NCBI GenBank assembly: GCA_035578175.1
Contig: JAQMRL010000003.1
Location: forward strand, 87,522,469-87,586,468
Reading direction: 5' to 3'
DNA from: Catonia carolina
Lineage: Eukaryota > Arthropoda > Insecta > Hemiptera > Achilidae
Length of the DNA: 64,000 nt
Shown here: positions 10,557 through 22,934 of the stretch, one piece after another
How positions within the stretch are numbered: the first letter of the stretch is position 1
Layout of the letters: each line of letters opens with the position of its first letter
The notes under the pieces: generated by a model
What the model was told of the DNA's origin: nothing
Seen by the model: the letters and a program-made list of their open reading frames with translations, nothing else
Database searches by the model: none
Translations under genes and position numbers: made by a program

Positions 10557-11430
10557 TTTTCGCTTTGTTATGTAACTATAGTATCGCCAATAAAAAACAG
10601 TGTATAAAATAAAATTTATAGTATGTGCGATTACTTTACAAAATAGAATCTTACTGGTACTTATTGTCTAGCCCAAATGTGAAAGAAACAATGTTGGACA
10701 CAACTGCCTTGAGTAACATTACACAGACTTGGAATTTTCAGTCCCTCTTACTGTGAATCTGGTCAAGACAAGATGGATACAACAGGAAATCTTAGTTTCC
10801 TTTCAGTTGGAGGAATTTTTGGTTCTCCTTTTTTGATTATTTATTGTTAGTATAAAAGTAAAGTATAAAGTTAATGTTAATTTTAACATGCCAGTTAGTT
10901 ACAATCAGTTATTATTATTTGTCAAAGCAAATTATGAAAATAATGTATGATAACGTGTATTTATTTATAAAGGGTGGTTTGTACCGTATTGGACATGCTT
11001 GTATTTTCTTGAATGAAACAGATCACATTTAATTTATTTTGTTTCTGATGTAGTATATTTCAAATTATATCTTCAGAAACAGTTGCCAAACATTTCTGCA
11101 TTGTTTTATTTTATTTTTAATTTACCCTTTGATGGTGAACCCTTTAGCCTTGCTTTATACTAAAAAAAAATAGGTCAATTTCAACAAAAAACATATTATG
11201 TAAGTTTTTTTAACCACCTTTAAGTATTTATTTTTTAATATTTAGTATTTAAAAAATTCACAGTTATTTCGGGAAATTTTCAAGATATTAAAAATGAGAT
11301 ACACTTATTCGTACATAATTTTTTGAAAAAATAAATTTCTCCTTTTCAAAAAAAAACGAATTCTTGCCGTGATTTATAAGTTTGTCTCTTTAGATACTTA
11401 ACCTAACAACTTATCAATTAGCATAACAAC
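10557..11430. other. Non-coding, AT-rich
   Basis: No recognisable element or gene. Simple AT-rich sequence leads to the acceptor at 11530. Confidence 0.4.
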
Positions 11431-11530
11431 TTTTGAAACGTTTGTACGTGCCAATTAGTATCAGTATTGAGTTGATATCTTTCACACATTTTAAAAATGA
11501 ATTGAGTATAGAATCACCATTTGATTTCAG

Positions 11531-12440
11531 GGGAGGTGATTCAATGAGTACAGTGAGAGAAATTGAAAGGAAATTTTCGTCAAAGAAACGGTCGTCAACA
11601 AATAGAGCAAAATCTAATTTTGTGAAACAGTTACATATTAAGAAAAGAGACCTAGTGGAGAAAGAAAGCTCTTCTAAGTCTACAAATACCAACAAACAGA
11701 AGAAAACCAGAAACAATAATAAAAATAGAAAAATGATTTCTTTAAATCACACTAAATTTACTGGAGAAATTGATGCTGAAAGTGATTGTCTTGACGCAAC
11801 AGATCCTGATGTTGATTTGATTGATCAAGATGGTGGTTTAAAATTATATAAATGTGATGAGTGCGACAAAAAATATACCCATAGAAGCTCTTTTTTCACA
11901 CACATGCGCACGCACAACACTTGTAAGAAATTTGTTTGCGATAAATGTGGTAAATCCTTCAGTCGATCTGGCAGCCTGCATTATCACATGTTTCATTTTC
12001 ACCTCGGAATCAAAAATCATGCGTGTGACATTTGCGGTCGAAAATTTTCTCAAAAGAGTTTCATGACTGCGCACAGACGATTGCATACCGGAGAGAAGCC
12101 TTACATGTGTGATCTATGTGGAAAATCATTCGCTCATTTGTCCGGACTTCGTATTCACAAGAGTTCACATACGGATATTTTTCCTTTTTCGTGTAATATG
12201 TGTAATAAAAAGTTTAGAACGAAACAAAAACACGACGAACATTTCGTTATTCACACCGGTGAAAAGAACTATGCTTGTGAAATTTGTCAAAAATCTTTTA
12301 CACGTAGTAGTACAATGAGACGACATAGGGAGATTCATAATACCACAACTTATCAATTTTCATGCAGTTTATGTAATGCTGTTTTTGCCATAAAACGTTA
12401 TTTGAATAACCATATAAGATATAAACACAAAGCTTTATAA
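11531..12440 (+). CDS. Terminal exon: seven C2H2 zinc fingers (array member 3)
   Basis: About 303 codons after TTGATTTCAG at 11521-11530, in the shared phase. The linker of about 108 residues is strongly basic (ERKFSSKKRSS; NKQKKTRNNNKNRK) and then acidic (DATDPDVDLIDQD). Fingers begin near residue 109: seven, with finger 2 ending HMFHFH, the finger 4-5 linker reading TDIFPF, and finger 7 core AIKRYL. Contact residues: R,G,S,Y in finger 2, H,S,G,I in finger 4, R,S,T,R in finger 6. Finger 5 has His at the hydrophobic helix position (FRTKQKHDEH), like the Arg in member 1, and both share DEHFVIH there. Met residues exist in the linker (about residue 6), so an internal start is possible but not needed. 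Candidate poly(A) signal at 12626-12631. Confidence 0.92.
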
Positions 12441-14747
12441 TTTAATTTAATTTTCCGGAAATTAGTTTGTAATTTATTATCTATGAAATAATATGTGCCA
12501 TACAGAAAAGATTATTCCTCATAACCATATCAGTCTGGTAAACGTGAACTAAATTTATCAATTTAATACTAAGTACCGTGCATATTTGACCCTTTAGATC
12601 CAAGCATCCAATCAATCTGATCATGAATAAAATGCAATTTAAAATGTTATTGTATTTGCACTTAGTTTACACCAATGGACATGAAAAACTAATCTGTCAT
12701 AATAGATTTGTAGATCGTGTGTTTAAAACTTTGTTATTTCATTAATGAAAATGAAATCAAGTGTGTGTGATGGTCTGTTAGCTGTTTCCATTTGTATCAA
12801 AGTTATTTTGTTGGTTATGTATAGAAAAATTTAATGATTTTTCGATCTTCGAGTGCCTTCACATATCGAAGGTAGATGATCGTAGTAGAAATTCTCACAA
12901 TTCTACTTAAATAGTTCAACAGAGGAGTAAATGATATACCAATCTTTTGCAGGCTTTTTTTACCTAGGTGTTCTTTTTCTTCGTACACTCCTCTTTCCTG
13001 CTATTTTCCCTGTATAATCAACTACAACAATATGGCATTTCTTTCTACACATAACATATGAAATAGTAGTTTTCATTTCATTATTATTCTCTTTATGTAT
13101 TTTATTATATAGGACTTCCTTATTTTTTCTTTCATATATGATATACTCAAGTCAATTTGTATTGATTCCCTGAAAATACTAAATATTATGGTCTTCTTCA
13201 GAATTAAATCCTCTTTTTTGATGAGTAAATGGTTTTCTGAAGATAAATGTCCTACTATTAGTTATTTTAGTTCTCTTTTGGATATTTTAGATATAAATCA
13301 ATGAGGTGAATTACTAAAGCACATTAAACAAAGTTTATTAAATAGCGTTAATTGGTAGGGAGATACATTGTTATTTTTTATCCAAAATAAAACAGCAAGC
13401 ATGCATCTTGAAATAAGATTATCAGATTATTCAGAACAGTAGAGTTATGGAAATGTTTTCTAAAACTTATCTTTTAATCATTCATAGTATCTATAAAATT
13501 GAAATAAGTCTCAAGAATAAACACACGTTCTTTGAAAACGACATTTTTAACTCAATAGGGACGAATACTGGAAGTGCAATGGTGCACAGTCACAAAAAAT
13601 TAATTTTTGAAAAAATGTTACATAGCACCTTCTTCCACTCAGCTCTTCAAATCTTTTCTTATAACTTAACATGTACTTTTCATATTAAAAATTCAGTTTT
13701 AAATAAACTAATGTAGACTTTTAAATAAAATTATATATTAGTTTTACTAAGTGTGTACTATACAGTCATTTTATTTACTATTATCCAAGGGTTCGTGAAG
13801 GAAAGAGTAATACTTTTATTTGCTAATGCATCATAGTCCAGAAATGTTATATTTTATTTAGCAGTATTTCTAGCTATACTAATTTATTATCTATTGTGTA
13901 TATTGAATTATAATTTAAATAAATAATTCTCTTCAATTTTTTTCTTTTGTGTGTTATTTTACTGCCTTGGTTATAATCTACTTTGTCAAAATTTTTATTT
14001 AACTTCTGTTTGAAGAAATAAAAGAATTCTAATTTCTTTAGTTGTCAAATGTACAATTCAATAAGGAAATATCAGTGCAGTTCTACCTGGTTAGTTTATT
14101 TTAAAAATTTATTGCATTTTGTTCTTCACCTTTTCCTAATCCGTTACTGAACCTAAATCAATGAAATTTGCAAAAGTTATTATCATTTCAGAGGAAGTCC
14201 GTATAGTAAGGTAATCTGAGTTGTAGTGTTGCAACATTTATGCTTGTTACATGAGATATGCTTGCGACGAAGATTATTAATTTGTGTTTTAAGCACTAAG
14301 TTATTACACTTAAAGGAATTTCTGATTATTTTTTAATGAGTGAATTATTAAACTGTTGATGATAGCTGTGGAAATAAAACTGTTAAATCGGAACATGGTA
14401 ACTGTTGTTGTTTTCTTTATTTCTTGGTCGACTAATTTAAATCTATTTATATTTTTCTATGTTCTGTGAAGTCAAATGATGTTAATAATCTTCTCAGAGT
14501 GTCTACATTCAAAGTTTTATCCATAATGCTTAACAAAATCATGCTTACTGTGATAATTCAACCCTAATATCTGGGGACTATTTTTTCCACTATAAAGCCC
14601 ACTTTTTTAGTGTTATAAATTGGTTGATTTTGTTATGGTGCAAAATACAGTCAGTACTTTTATTTGATTTTGTCAACTATATTTTTATGTTTATTTTAAA
14701 AAAAGTTGATCTTTGGTTGTAACTTTGACTTTCAATTTACAATCCCT
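12441..14747. other. Long interval without recognised features
   Basis: About 2.3 kb of AT-rich sequence. The longest frame (13447-13716, 89 codons) is low-complexity and matches nothing I know. No inverted ends, tRNA-like heads or zinc-finger remnants were seen. Confidence 0.4.
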
Positions 14748-14894
14748 CCGGGTTGGTCTAATGGTAAAATTGTTGGCGTGAGTCAGGTATTAAACTGTTG
14801 ATTTTCAGAGATGAAGGTTCCTTGGTCCAAATCCTAGTAAGGTTAATTATATATATATATATATAGATTTTAATTATGACAGTGGTTACCGGTG

Positions 14895-17245
14895 TAGTAT
14901 TTTATTTTTTGTATCCATGTTAAGTTTAATATAGGACTATTACATAGACCGTCTGACCTTGTAGCATGCGTGTGGCGGGTAGATGCAATGGTTTCTCGTA
15001 GTACATGCACTACGGGAAATAACATTCACTGCACCTCTTCCTTATAGTAATTATTTAATTTTACTATTTTTAATCTAGTACTCCACTAGTTAAACAGCGC
15101 AATGTGTGCGTATAGGTCCTGTGTATAAAGTGATATACTAAAATAAAAATACTCCAACACAGTTTAATATTCTCTCGTATTTACTTTCATCAATTAACAG
15201 GAATTATTACGCCATATGGTTTGTGTACTACAGTGCAAATATTTGATGTGTATTTTTTTACCTATATTTTTCTTAAATTCACATACCATACAATCTTTAA
15301 TGAGAATATTGTTAAGCGAACTATCTAAGAAAGGGAAATCCAACTGGATTTTTACACGCATGGTTAATAAGAAATAATAATTTGTTTTATTTTATTAGCT
15401 TAATTAGTTTATAAAATACAGTCATTTTTGAGTGTACTGCAAAAATTAGTAACGCTGTCTAACGAGTTTCATTGAAACTACCTGATTACAGCTACTGCTC
15501 TCCATAGGATTTTTTAAAAACTATTTTAGTATAAATATTGCTGCCTAACGGACTTTATTGAAACTAAGTAGTTTCAAAACTAAGAACTAAGTAGTTACCT
15601 TCTGTAGGTGTACTCACTTGAGTTCACCTACTGCTTTCTATAGGATATTTTGAAAACTATCTTAATATATGCTCTCTAAGGGATATGATTAAAACTATTT
15701 TAAACATAGGTGTTTACTTACAAGCCAACCTTACAACGTGATATTAGACAACCTCGGAAGAGATGGGCATCCCAACTTCGTTTTGAATAGCATACCTCTA
15801 AGTTTTAAGCAGGAACAGAAAAATTGTAATGGACTTTTTAAATTTCTCCCAAATCTTCAGTCGTGTGTTAATATTCGTACCGACTAAAACTTAACGTATC
15901 TTGCTCCTAACAGAACCTGAAGTGCTTGGGGTAGAATGAAAAAATGAAAAAACCCAATATTGCAAAAACCTAACCTGCAAAAAGGAGACTACCTGAAACC
16001 CCAGTCGATTCATTGCTTCGATGTGTCAAATTCACTCGAAAGCAGGGTTGGCCTTTTGAGTTATATGTAAGGTTTGAAATGAAGATGTAGAGTAACACTT
16101 CCACCCTACTGACTACTAAATTATCCAAATAACTTTAAAATGTTCCTAAATGTTAAAATGTCGAGTGTGAAACCTTGAAAAATGTTTGTTGTTTAGGTCA
16201 TCAGCCGAAAGGCTGGTATCAACCTCTAGAGGCTTTATTAAGTAAAAGGAGTGAGGTGCTTTACCATTGCTTGGCTCACTGAGTCAGAAACTATGCTTAC
16301 CAGAATACCAGGCCCTCTGAAAAGCATCTACTTTCCACCCTGCAAATGATACCTTCACTTCATTCACCACAGGGTCTGGCTGTAAAATGAAATTAATTAC
16401 TATCAAAGGAGATAACTCTGACTAGTGCCTTTTACATGTCTACCTTTTCTGTCATTAATTGTTTCAGTCATGTGATAAGCAAGAGAGCTATTTTTTGTAC
16501 CCCTTAAACTAGCAGATCGAGTACAAATAATTTAAGACTCCACTTGCCTGTCATGGGCACATAAAAAGTTTACAGAAAGGAAAATTTTGTTAAAAGAATA
16601 ATATTATAGTTGGTAAATAGTAATAATAATTCATAAGTTTGAAAACAAAAATAATATCTAAAATTTTAACAAAAAACCGAATTTTTCTTTTAATGTGTAC
16701 TTATTTTTGCAGTAAGCTCAAATATGATCATATTTTATAAACTAATTAAGCTAATAAAATAAAACAAATTATCTTTTCTTATTAACCATGCGTGTAAAAC
16801 TCCAGTTGGATTTCCCTTTCTTGGATAGTTCCCTTAACAATATTCTCATTAAAGATTGTACAGTATGTGAATTTAAGAAAAATATAGGTACGCATTAAAT
16901 ATTTGCATTGTAGTACACAGACATTATGGTGTAATAATTCCTGTTAATTGATGAAAGTAAATACGAGAGAATATTAAACTGTGTTGCAGTGTTTTTATTT
17001 TAGTATATCACTTTATACCCTGGACCTATACACACACATTGCACTGTTTAACTTGTGGAGTACTAGATTAAAAATAGTGAAATTAAATAATTACTATAAG
17101 GGAAGAGGCGCAGTGAATGTAATTTCCCGTAGTGCATGTACTACGAGAAACCATTGCACCCACCACGCGCATGCTACAAGGTCAGATGGTCTATGTAAGA
17201 GTCCTATACTAAACTCAACATGGATACTAAAAATAAAATACTACA
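14895..17245. mobile_element. Large foldback element, about 520-bp arms
   Basis: Arms at 14895-15422 and about 16733-17245 are reverse complements with scattered mismatches; the tips are tagtattttattttt and aaaataaaatacta. The flanks are ccggtg (14889-14894) and ccagtg (17246-17251), a likely target duplication with one mismatch. The roughly 1.3-kb centre holds an AAC-tailed SINE (16185-16560) and a LINE-tail-like stretch near 15715-15850. No transposase was recognised. Confidence 0.8.
16185..16560 (-). mobile_element. AAC-tailed SINE-like repeat, copy 1
   Basis: The minus-strand element ends in a short AAC tail (gttgtttaggtcatcagccg on the plus strand) and starts near tgggcac at 16560. Internal landmarks are aaaggctggt, accattgc, actgagt, gccaggccctctgaaaagca and cacagggtctggctg. 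This is the most diverged of the five copies. Confidence 0.7.
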
Positions 17246-17435
17246 CCAGTGTTTTTTTATGGTTGGAGTTCAATTAACTATATTCTCTCAGGAACGATCG
17301 ACCTGAGTTTGTGCAAGACTACACATCATACTTATCATCCTCATGTCTTGGGTCACGGGGTTGCTTATTGTTCTTAAATTAAACAGCTTTCGACAATGTA
17401 TTCACGTTAGGAATTTTAAAAAATTTACAATCACA

Positions 17436-17560
17436 TGTAGCCAGTTGGTGTAGTGTTCAGCACAACTGGCTTCTACACCTGAAGTCCCGGGTTTGATTGC
17501 TGGTCATTTTTCATCTGTCACCTTTCACCATCTGGATTAATGTCCATAACAGTCAAATGT
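17436..17560 (+). mobile_element. tRNA-like SINE head, second family
   Basis: A-box-like gttggtgtagtgttcagcac and B-box-like gtcccgggtttgattgctgg, followed by a short body (catttttcatctgtcacctt). It matches 46191-46330. No acceptor-stem pairing closes it as a tRNA gene. Confidence 0.55.
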
Positions 17561-17715
17561 AAAACAAAAACCTTTTGATTTTATTAACTGTTTTTGAATA
17601 CACATAAGAAATCAAGCTTTATTCGTGGAGTTGTGGAAATATTTTTCCATCATGTAAAAAAATTGGTGTGGTAAACTGAGAAAATATGATACCAATTTTC
17701 ATTTTGATTTTTCAG

Positions 17716-18598
17716 GAAAGATCATTCAATCATTGAAGGATTTGAAATACATCTAACAGAAAATAAAACTATGTTAGTTGGAACAAAAGTTAAAGTATCA
17801 AAAACAAGTTATTCTAACAAAAAAACTAAGCAAAAATTAAAAAAGAAAATAAGTAAACAATCGGTTAAAGAAACAAATAAACAAAAAAGTCGTGGAGAAG
17901 ATATAAATGAATTAAAAATTTTAGATTTGAAGCAAGAATATGACGTTCCTGAAAGTTTTGAATGTGCCATCTGTGGTGCTAAATATTTAAAGAAAGCCAA
18001 ATTAATAAACCACATACGTCGACATAGCGGTGCCCACAAAAGTGTTTGTCATATCTGCGGCAAAATGCTGTCTAGTAGCAGCAGTTTGGATTATCATATA
18101 CAAGAGCACCACGGCCATAAAAAAGTTAGAAACTTTAGTTGTGAAATTTGTGGGCGCAGATTTTTGAAGAAACAAAATTTAGATAATCATTTACGAAAAC
18201 ATTCTGGCGAACGGCCATTTGTTTGTGAAGTTTGTGGAAAGGCCTATGCTTACGAGTCTACTTTGTACTGCCACCGTCGAACTCACGAAAATTATTATCC
18301 GTTTTCTTGTGACATATGTAATAAAAAATTCAGGACAAAATATCACCTGAAAAATCATAATTATTCTCACACGAAAGAGAAAACATTTCAATGTGATATC
18401 TGTCTTAAATGGTTTTCTCGTGTCGAGGAAAGAAATCGACATAAAGAAATTCATAATGAAGTCTTTCAATATAAATGTGATATATGTCTATTACCGTTTA
18501 AAGTGAAGCGATATTTACGATGGCATATACGAAAGAAACATAAAAGTGAAGAACTTAAAACCGTAGAATCACATGTTTCCGAATTACAATCTTTTTAA
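17716..18598 (+). CDS. Terminal exon: seven C2H2 zinc fingers (array member 4)
   Basis: About 294 codons after TTTGATTTTTCAG ending at 17715, same phase as the others. The first 19 residues (beginning RKDHSIIEGF) precede an ATG at 17771, so either splicing or an internal start is possible, but the frame is open back to the acceptor. The linker is Lys-rich (KKTKQKLKKKISKQ). Finger 1 starts near residue 84. Seven fingers: finger 1 CAICGAKYLKK type, finger 2 with SSSSSLDYH helix and HIQEHH, finger 5 FRTKYHLKNH, finger 6 FSRVEERNRH with Arg in the hydrophobic slot, finger 7 KVKRYLRWH. The linkers after fingers 3 and 5 are SGERPF and TKEKTF instead of TGEKPF. Strong sister of the 22935 exon. A C-terminal tail of about 17 residues follows the last finger. 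Candidate AATAAA at 18823-18828. Confidence 0.92.
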
Positions 18599-20089
18599 AA
18601 CTGTTACCATTTACTTTTCTATTAATTATTTCTGGATTGTGTGAAGTTTGTTTAGGGGGATTGTGGTTGTGTAGTCGTGTAATTAAATGCAAAATTTTAC
18701 CCATTATATAAAGTAGATAAAGATTCTGTTTACCATTAAACCCAGAGTATTAACAAACAGATTTTATTTTTACATGGTTGTATAAAGAACAAACGCTTTT
18801 GACATTCTATAAAAAATTCAGAAATAAAAATTGGTAGAAACTGTAATGAGATTTTGAGGATTAAATGACAAGAATTTTATGAATGAAACTACTCTTCAAG
18901 TTTTTATTGCTAATCAGTTTTAACATTTGCTTATTTTTGGAGTTCTAACCCATATATTTTTATAATCAATGCTTTGATAGGATCCTTATACTGTGCTGTT
19001 TTTCCAAAATGAGTTAAATAAATAAATACATTTTTTATTGTAGGGACAGATGAGAACATCAAATGTATTACAATCGTCAGGAAACTAATCTAGATTATAC
19101 TAACGTCAAGTAAAATAAACTTATGACATAAATAGAAGGTACTAAACATTCATATTTTACTCAGAGTATTCTAAAATACTTATATCACTGCTTTATTTAA
19201 CCATATAATAGCGTCCTACAAACCACCAACGTGAATACTAAAGAATTCCTCAACGTTATATAGACAATTAAAATAATATTTAATTAATATTGTTTCTAAT
19301 TCTTTTTTAACTTTGAGAAATGGCAATAGTTTTAAAAACATAGGAAAGCCATTTTAAAATTTAATCGACATATAATAAAAGGTTATTTGTGTTTAAGTGC
19401 TGCATTCTGGGAGGCTTATTAAATATTTTAAAAACTAAATTTTAAATAATTAAATTATGTGCCTAAGAATTAAAGAGGTTAACTCAATTTTTGTGTTTTT
19501 TTTTAGGAGAGCCATAAACTGAAAGTTTTTCCTTTGTTACTGTAACAGAATTACTATAGTATTACGGTATTAGAGCTTGAAATTTATACGCAATGTAGTT
19601 TCTGGGCTATAGATTTTTATTATTTCACAACTTTCTGAATTTTTTAACCCCCCCCCCCCTTACACCTACTATAGGACATAATACTCTATTCTTCCTTCTG
19701 TTTTTTTGTTGTGATATTTTTTACGTTAGTTACTCTAATGCAAGGTGAATTTTCAAACAAAAACAAAACTCTATTGAAATATTTATTTAGAAATGAAACC
19801 ATTTTAATTCAGAAGCAGAATGCTATACTAGTAATGTTTAAAAATTTCTGCTTGAATTCTGTTTTAAGGTAAACAATATCATATACAGTTAACATTTATA
19901 ATTTTGAAATAATATGGTTAATACATATCATTAATACAACCTGTTAAAATTCAGGTAAACAAGATGGGAGTTAACACTTTATACCATTAGATAGACCATT
20001 TTGTGCTGATTTTAAAGATAACTGTTAACTCAATTGGAAAAATTTGCTGAAACTGGAGTTAACACCCTTTACCTCTATGGCAAAGAATT
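18599..20089. other. Non-coding, AT-rich
   Basis: 3' flank of the 17716 exon and further AT-rich sequence, with a C-run at about 19650-19660. No other recognised element. Confidence 0.4.
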
Positions 20090-20560
20090 CTATGTTTAAT
20101 GTGCTGCTATTCTGGTAGTAACATCGTAAAATACTATTTGCCATATAACCTGTTCCTGATTCCTGCCAAGCAGCCTACATCTCATCTACTTAAATACGCA
20201 TACTGCATATGGCCCACAGCCGTCAAGAATCCGCTAGTGTTTTGGTACCAGATCCAAACCCAACGTAGGAACATTAGAAAATGTACTATCCAATTCAATT
20301 ACTACCACTGAGAGGCCAAACCCAAATGAGTGGGTGAGAGGTGCAAAGCCTACAGGGCGCCCTCTCTTCATACCACTTATGTTGGCTGCACTCCTGGTCA
20401 TGTTTTATGAATTACTGCCGAGACCATAACAGCACAACTCGTTAGTTTACTGCATTATTCTCTGCCACACTATCACATTACAGAGAGCTGCATCCACTCA
20501 CCCAAAATAATCAGGTACAGAGCAGTGTGACCACTGTTTTTAAGGGGTATGCTGGGTATC
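20090..20560. other. GC-richer island, unclassified
   Basis: About 470 bp with markedly more G+C than its flanks, for example gtgcaaagcctacagggcgc and ctgcatccactcacccaaaa. A 70-codon frame at 20099-20311 has no recognised domain. It may be a fragment of an unrecognised transposon. Confidence 0.3.
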
Positions 20561-20608
20561 GTTAAGGGATATACCCACATCTAATCATAATTATTTAATA
20601 TAATGAAT

Positions 20609-21076
20609 TAATACAATAATTTCACTAACCTTCTTTTTAAAATGAGAAATATGAAGTAGATATGAATATATGATATAAGTAGATGAGATATGATATAAGA
20701 AGAAGAAATATGAATGATATTTTTAAAATGAAAAATATGAGATGTTCCACATTTATAAATATTTAAAAGAGCAAAAGCAGGACATTTTGAATGAACAGGT
20801 GAAATTTAGGAATGATGAAGTGATATTGACTGCTGCTGCTATCTACAGTAAATATGAGAAGGGATAAATTTAAATAAATTAATTTTAAATCAGTTTTATA
20901 CAAGTGACTGAAGATGTATCATCTTCTATAGATTTTTAATAAATAATGTTTTTAGTTTCAATTATATGTTATTTACTCTGATGATGGTGGATCCACCGAA
21001 ACACGTGTAAGTAAAAATTAAAATAAAATAAAGGGACGCAGTTTAAAAAGAAGGTTAGTGAAATTATTGTATTAAT
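20609..21076. repeat. Inverted repeat, 35-bp arms
   Basis: The left arm (attaatacaataatttcact, then aaccttctttttaaa, at 20609-20643) is matched in reverse by 21041-21076. The interior near 20990-21010 holds ccaccgaaacacgtgtaag, a motif type repeated in the 34968-35356 foldback. Confidence 0.7.
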
Positions 21077-21149
21077 TCATATTTCATATGAAATAGAAAT
21101 ATTTAAAACTGCAGGATGCATTATAAAGATTTATTTTTGAATAATTATT

Positions 21150-21330
21150 TAAGTGATTAGTTATCATGATAGCAGCAGAATCTATATTAATATTATGAAT
21201 TTTTTAAAAACTTTTAATGTCCACTTTTTTCACTCCTTTTCTTTTCTTTCTTTAACTTCTTAAGTACTTTTACAGTGCGCACCGTTTTATCAGGTAATAT
21301 CATAAAGCTTCTAGAAATATTGTGACGAAT
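21150..21330. repeat. Repeat shared with 62150-63300
   Basis: Runs from attatttaagtgattagtta through gcagcagaatct to tttatcaggtaatatcataa. The same sequence occurs at 62150-62257 plus 63191-63300, where the 950-bp repeat interrupts it. This copy therefore shows the empty site. Confidence 0.7.
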
Positions 21331-21710
21331 GCATCTTTCTTTGTCAAAATTTGAATTTAGACTTAACCTCATCTAATCGTATTACAGTCAAACTTCCCTT
21401 AATAATTTATCCATCAATCCTCTGTATAGTATTTACAATTAATTTTTTGAGGAACCAACTTTATTTTGTTAATTCTTGTGTATTTTTAACCAACTGCCAT
21501 CATATTATCGGCATTTCATTTTTGTTGTCATCATGGAATATTTTAATCTTGAACTTTATTGACAAGAAACTTTTGTTAACACTTTGGGATAAATCAAATG
21601 ATAAAAACCCGTTTATTTCAGAAAAACCCTGTTCTAGAGATAATGATCTCATTTAGAATAATTCATTGTGTGATTTTATTCGCACGGACCATCTAATAGC
21701 ATTTAAATTT

Positions 21711-22043
21711 TGTTTTCTTCCTCTCTTTCTGTCATGTAAGTTTGCTTTTTGGAGTGTAATTGAATGTTAGTATAAAACCCATAAATGTTTTTTAGTTTCA
21801 TTCTGATGATAATCAGATAAAATGTCATTTGTTTAGTTTTGTTGGAAAAAACACAAATTACTTTTTATCTTTTTTTTCTTTAATTAATTTTTTTTCTTCC
21901 TCTCTTCTATCCTGTAAGTTTCCTTTTTAGAGTGTTATTGTATGTTGGTATAAAACCTACAAATGTTTTTTTCGTTTCGTTCTAATGATAATCCGATAAA
22001 CAGTCTTTTGTCCAGTTTTGTCAGAAAAAAACACAAATTACTA
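21711..22043. repeat. Two-unit tandem repeat, about 180 bp period
   Basis: Two direct copies (about 21711-21865 and 21892-22043) share cttcctctct, tgtaagttt, agtgt(a/t)attg, gtataaaacc, aatgtttttt, tgataat(c/a)(a/c)(g/c)ataaa and aaaaacacaaattact. They are clearly diverged, so this is an old duplication. Confidence 0.65.
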
Positions 22044-22920
22044 AGCGTTGGATGAAATAACAATGACGTAACTGGTAGAATAAATTCCGTAAACTTATAA
22101 GAAGTGTCCTCCTAAAAACTAAAAAAAACCACTTGGTTTACAGGATCTTGAAACATAAAGATCAGTTGAAATTACGGTAGTATTGAATTTTTTAAATATA
22201 TAATAAAAAAATTCCATTACCTGTGATTGTTATGTAATTATATAAGGAAACATTTGGCATTTAAAATTTACAAATTTTGTACAGTTGACCATCAAGTAAC
22301 ATTAGGGTTGTGTTCCAGAAAATTTCCTCAGACAATTAAATCATATAAATTTAGACGCACATTTAACGCCAAAGTACAGATTAGGTCCCTCGTATATTTT
22401 TTCCAGTATTCTTACAAAGTTAACGATTTGTTCTCTTCCATAACGTCAACAAGCATTTTAAATGTTCAACAGATGTAGTACGCTTTGAAAGTTGTATTTA
22501 CATCTATTTATAGTATTAAGAATAGACAGAGTAATTAATTAGGATAGTAAATGACTGTGGATGTGAATTTGTGCTGAAATGAGTCACCATAACATTCAGT
22601 TATTGATTTTAGTTTATTTGTAAGCCTAATTTTTCAGATGATTAAATAAAATTTTTGCTGTTTTTGTTAAAATATGTACTGTAGCACTATATTTTACCAA
22701 ATGCGATAATATTACATTTTGTTAAACCACCATCTATTCCGGGTATATACCCTATTACATTATCTATTACATCTATTCGGGATCTAATTTATCCAACCGC
22801 ATAAAAAAATACAAGTAAATTGAGGTTCAGCCGTGTAATTAATTTGATTTCGTTTTTGTACAGTTCTTAAATTATTTTATTGGAATAAAATATACCAAGA
22901 AGATATGATAGCAAATTACG
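22044..22920. other. Non-coding, AT-rich
   Basis: No recognised element. The 83-codon frame at 22227-22478 resembles nothing I know and is probably chance. Confidence 0.35.
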
Positions 22921-22934
22921 TTTTCATTTTTCAG

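Larger units (their letters stand above)
14748..17412 (+). mobile_element. tRNA-derived SINE split by a foldback insertion
   Basis: The head at 14748-14888 has a tRNA-like A-box region (gggttggtctaatggtaaaa) and B-box-like gaaggttccttggtccaaat. The body resumes at about 17252-17412 (gttggagttcaattaactat, then cacggggttgcttattg). Other copies of this family, at 24497-24810, 24811-25065, 40333-40667 and 52770-53036, run through the junction without interruption. The 14895-17245 foldback therefore lies inside this SINE. Confidence 0.75.

Noticed and set aside
13447..13716. 89-codon ORF as a gene
   Set aside because: Low complexity, no family resemblance, no promoter or splice evidence.
22227..22478. 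83-codon ORF as a gene
   Set aside because: No recognised domain, AT-driven composition, no splice or repeat context; probably chance.
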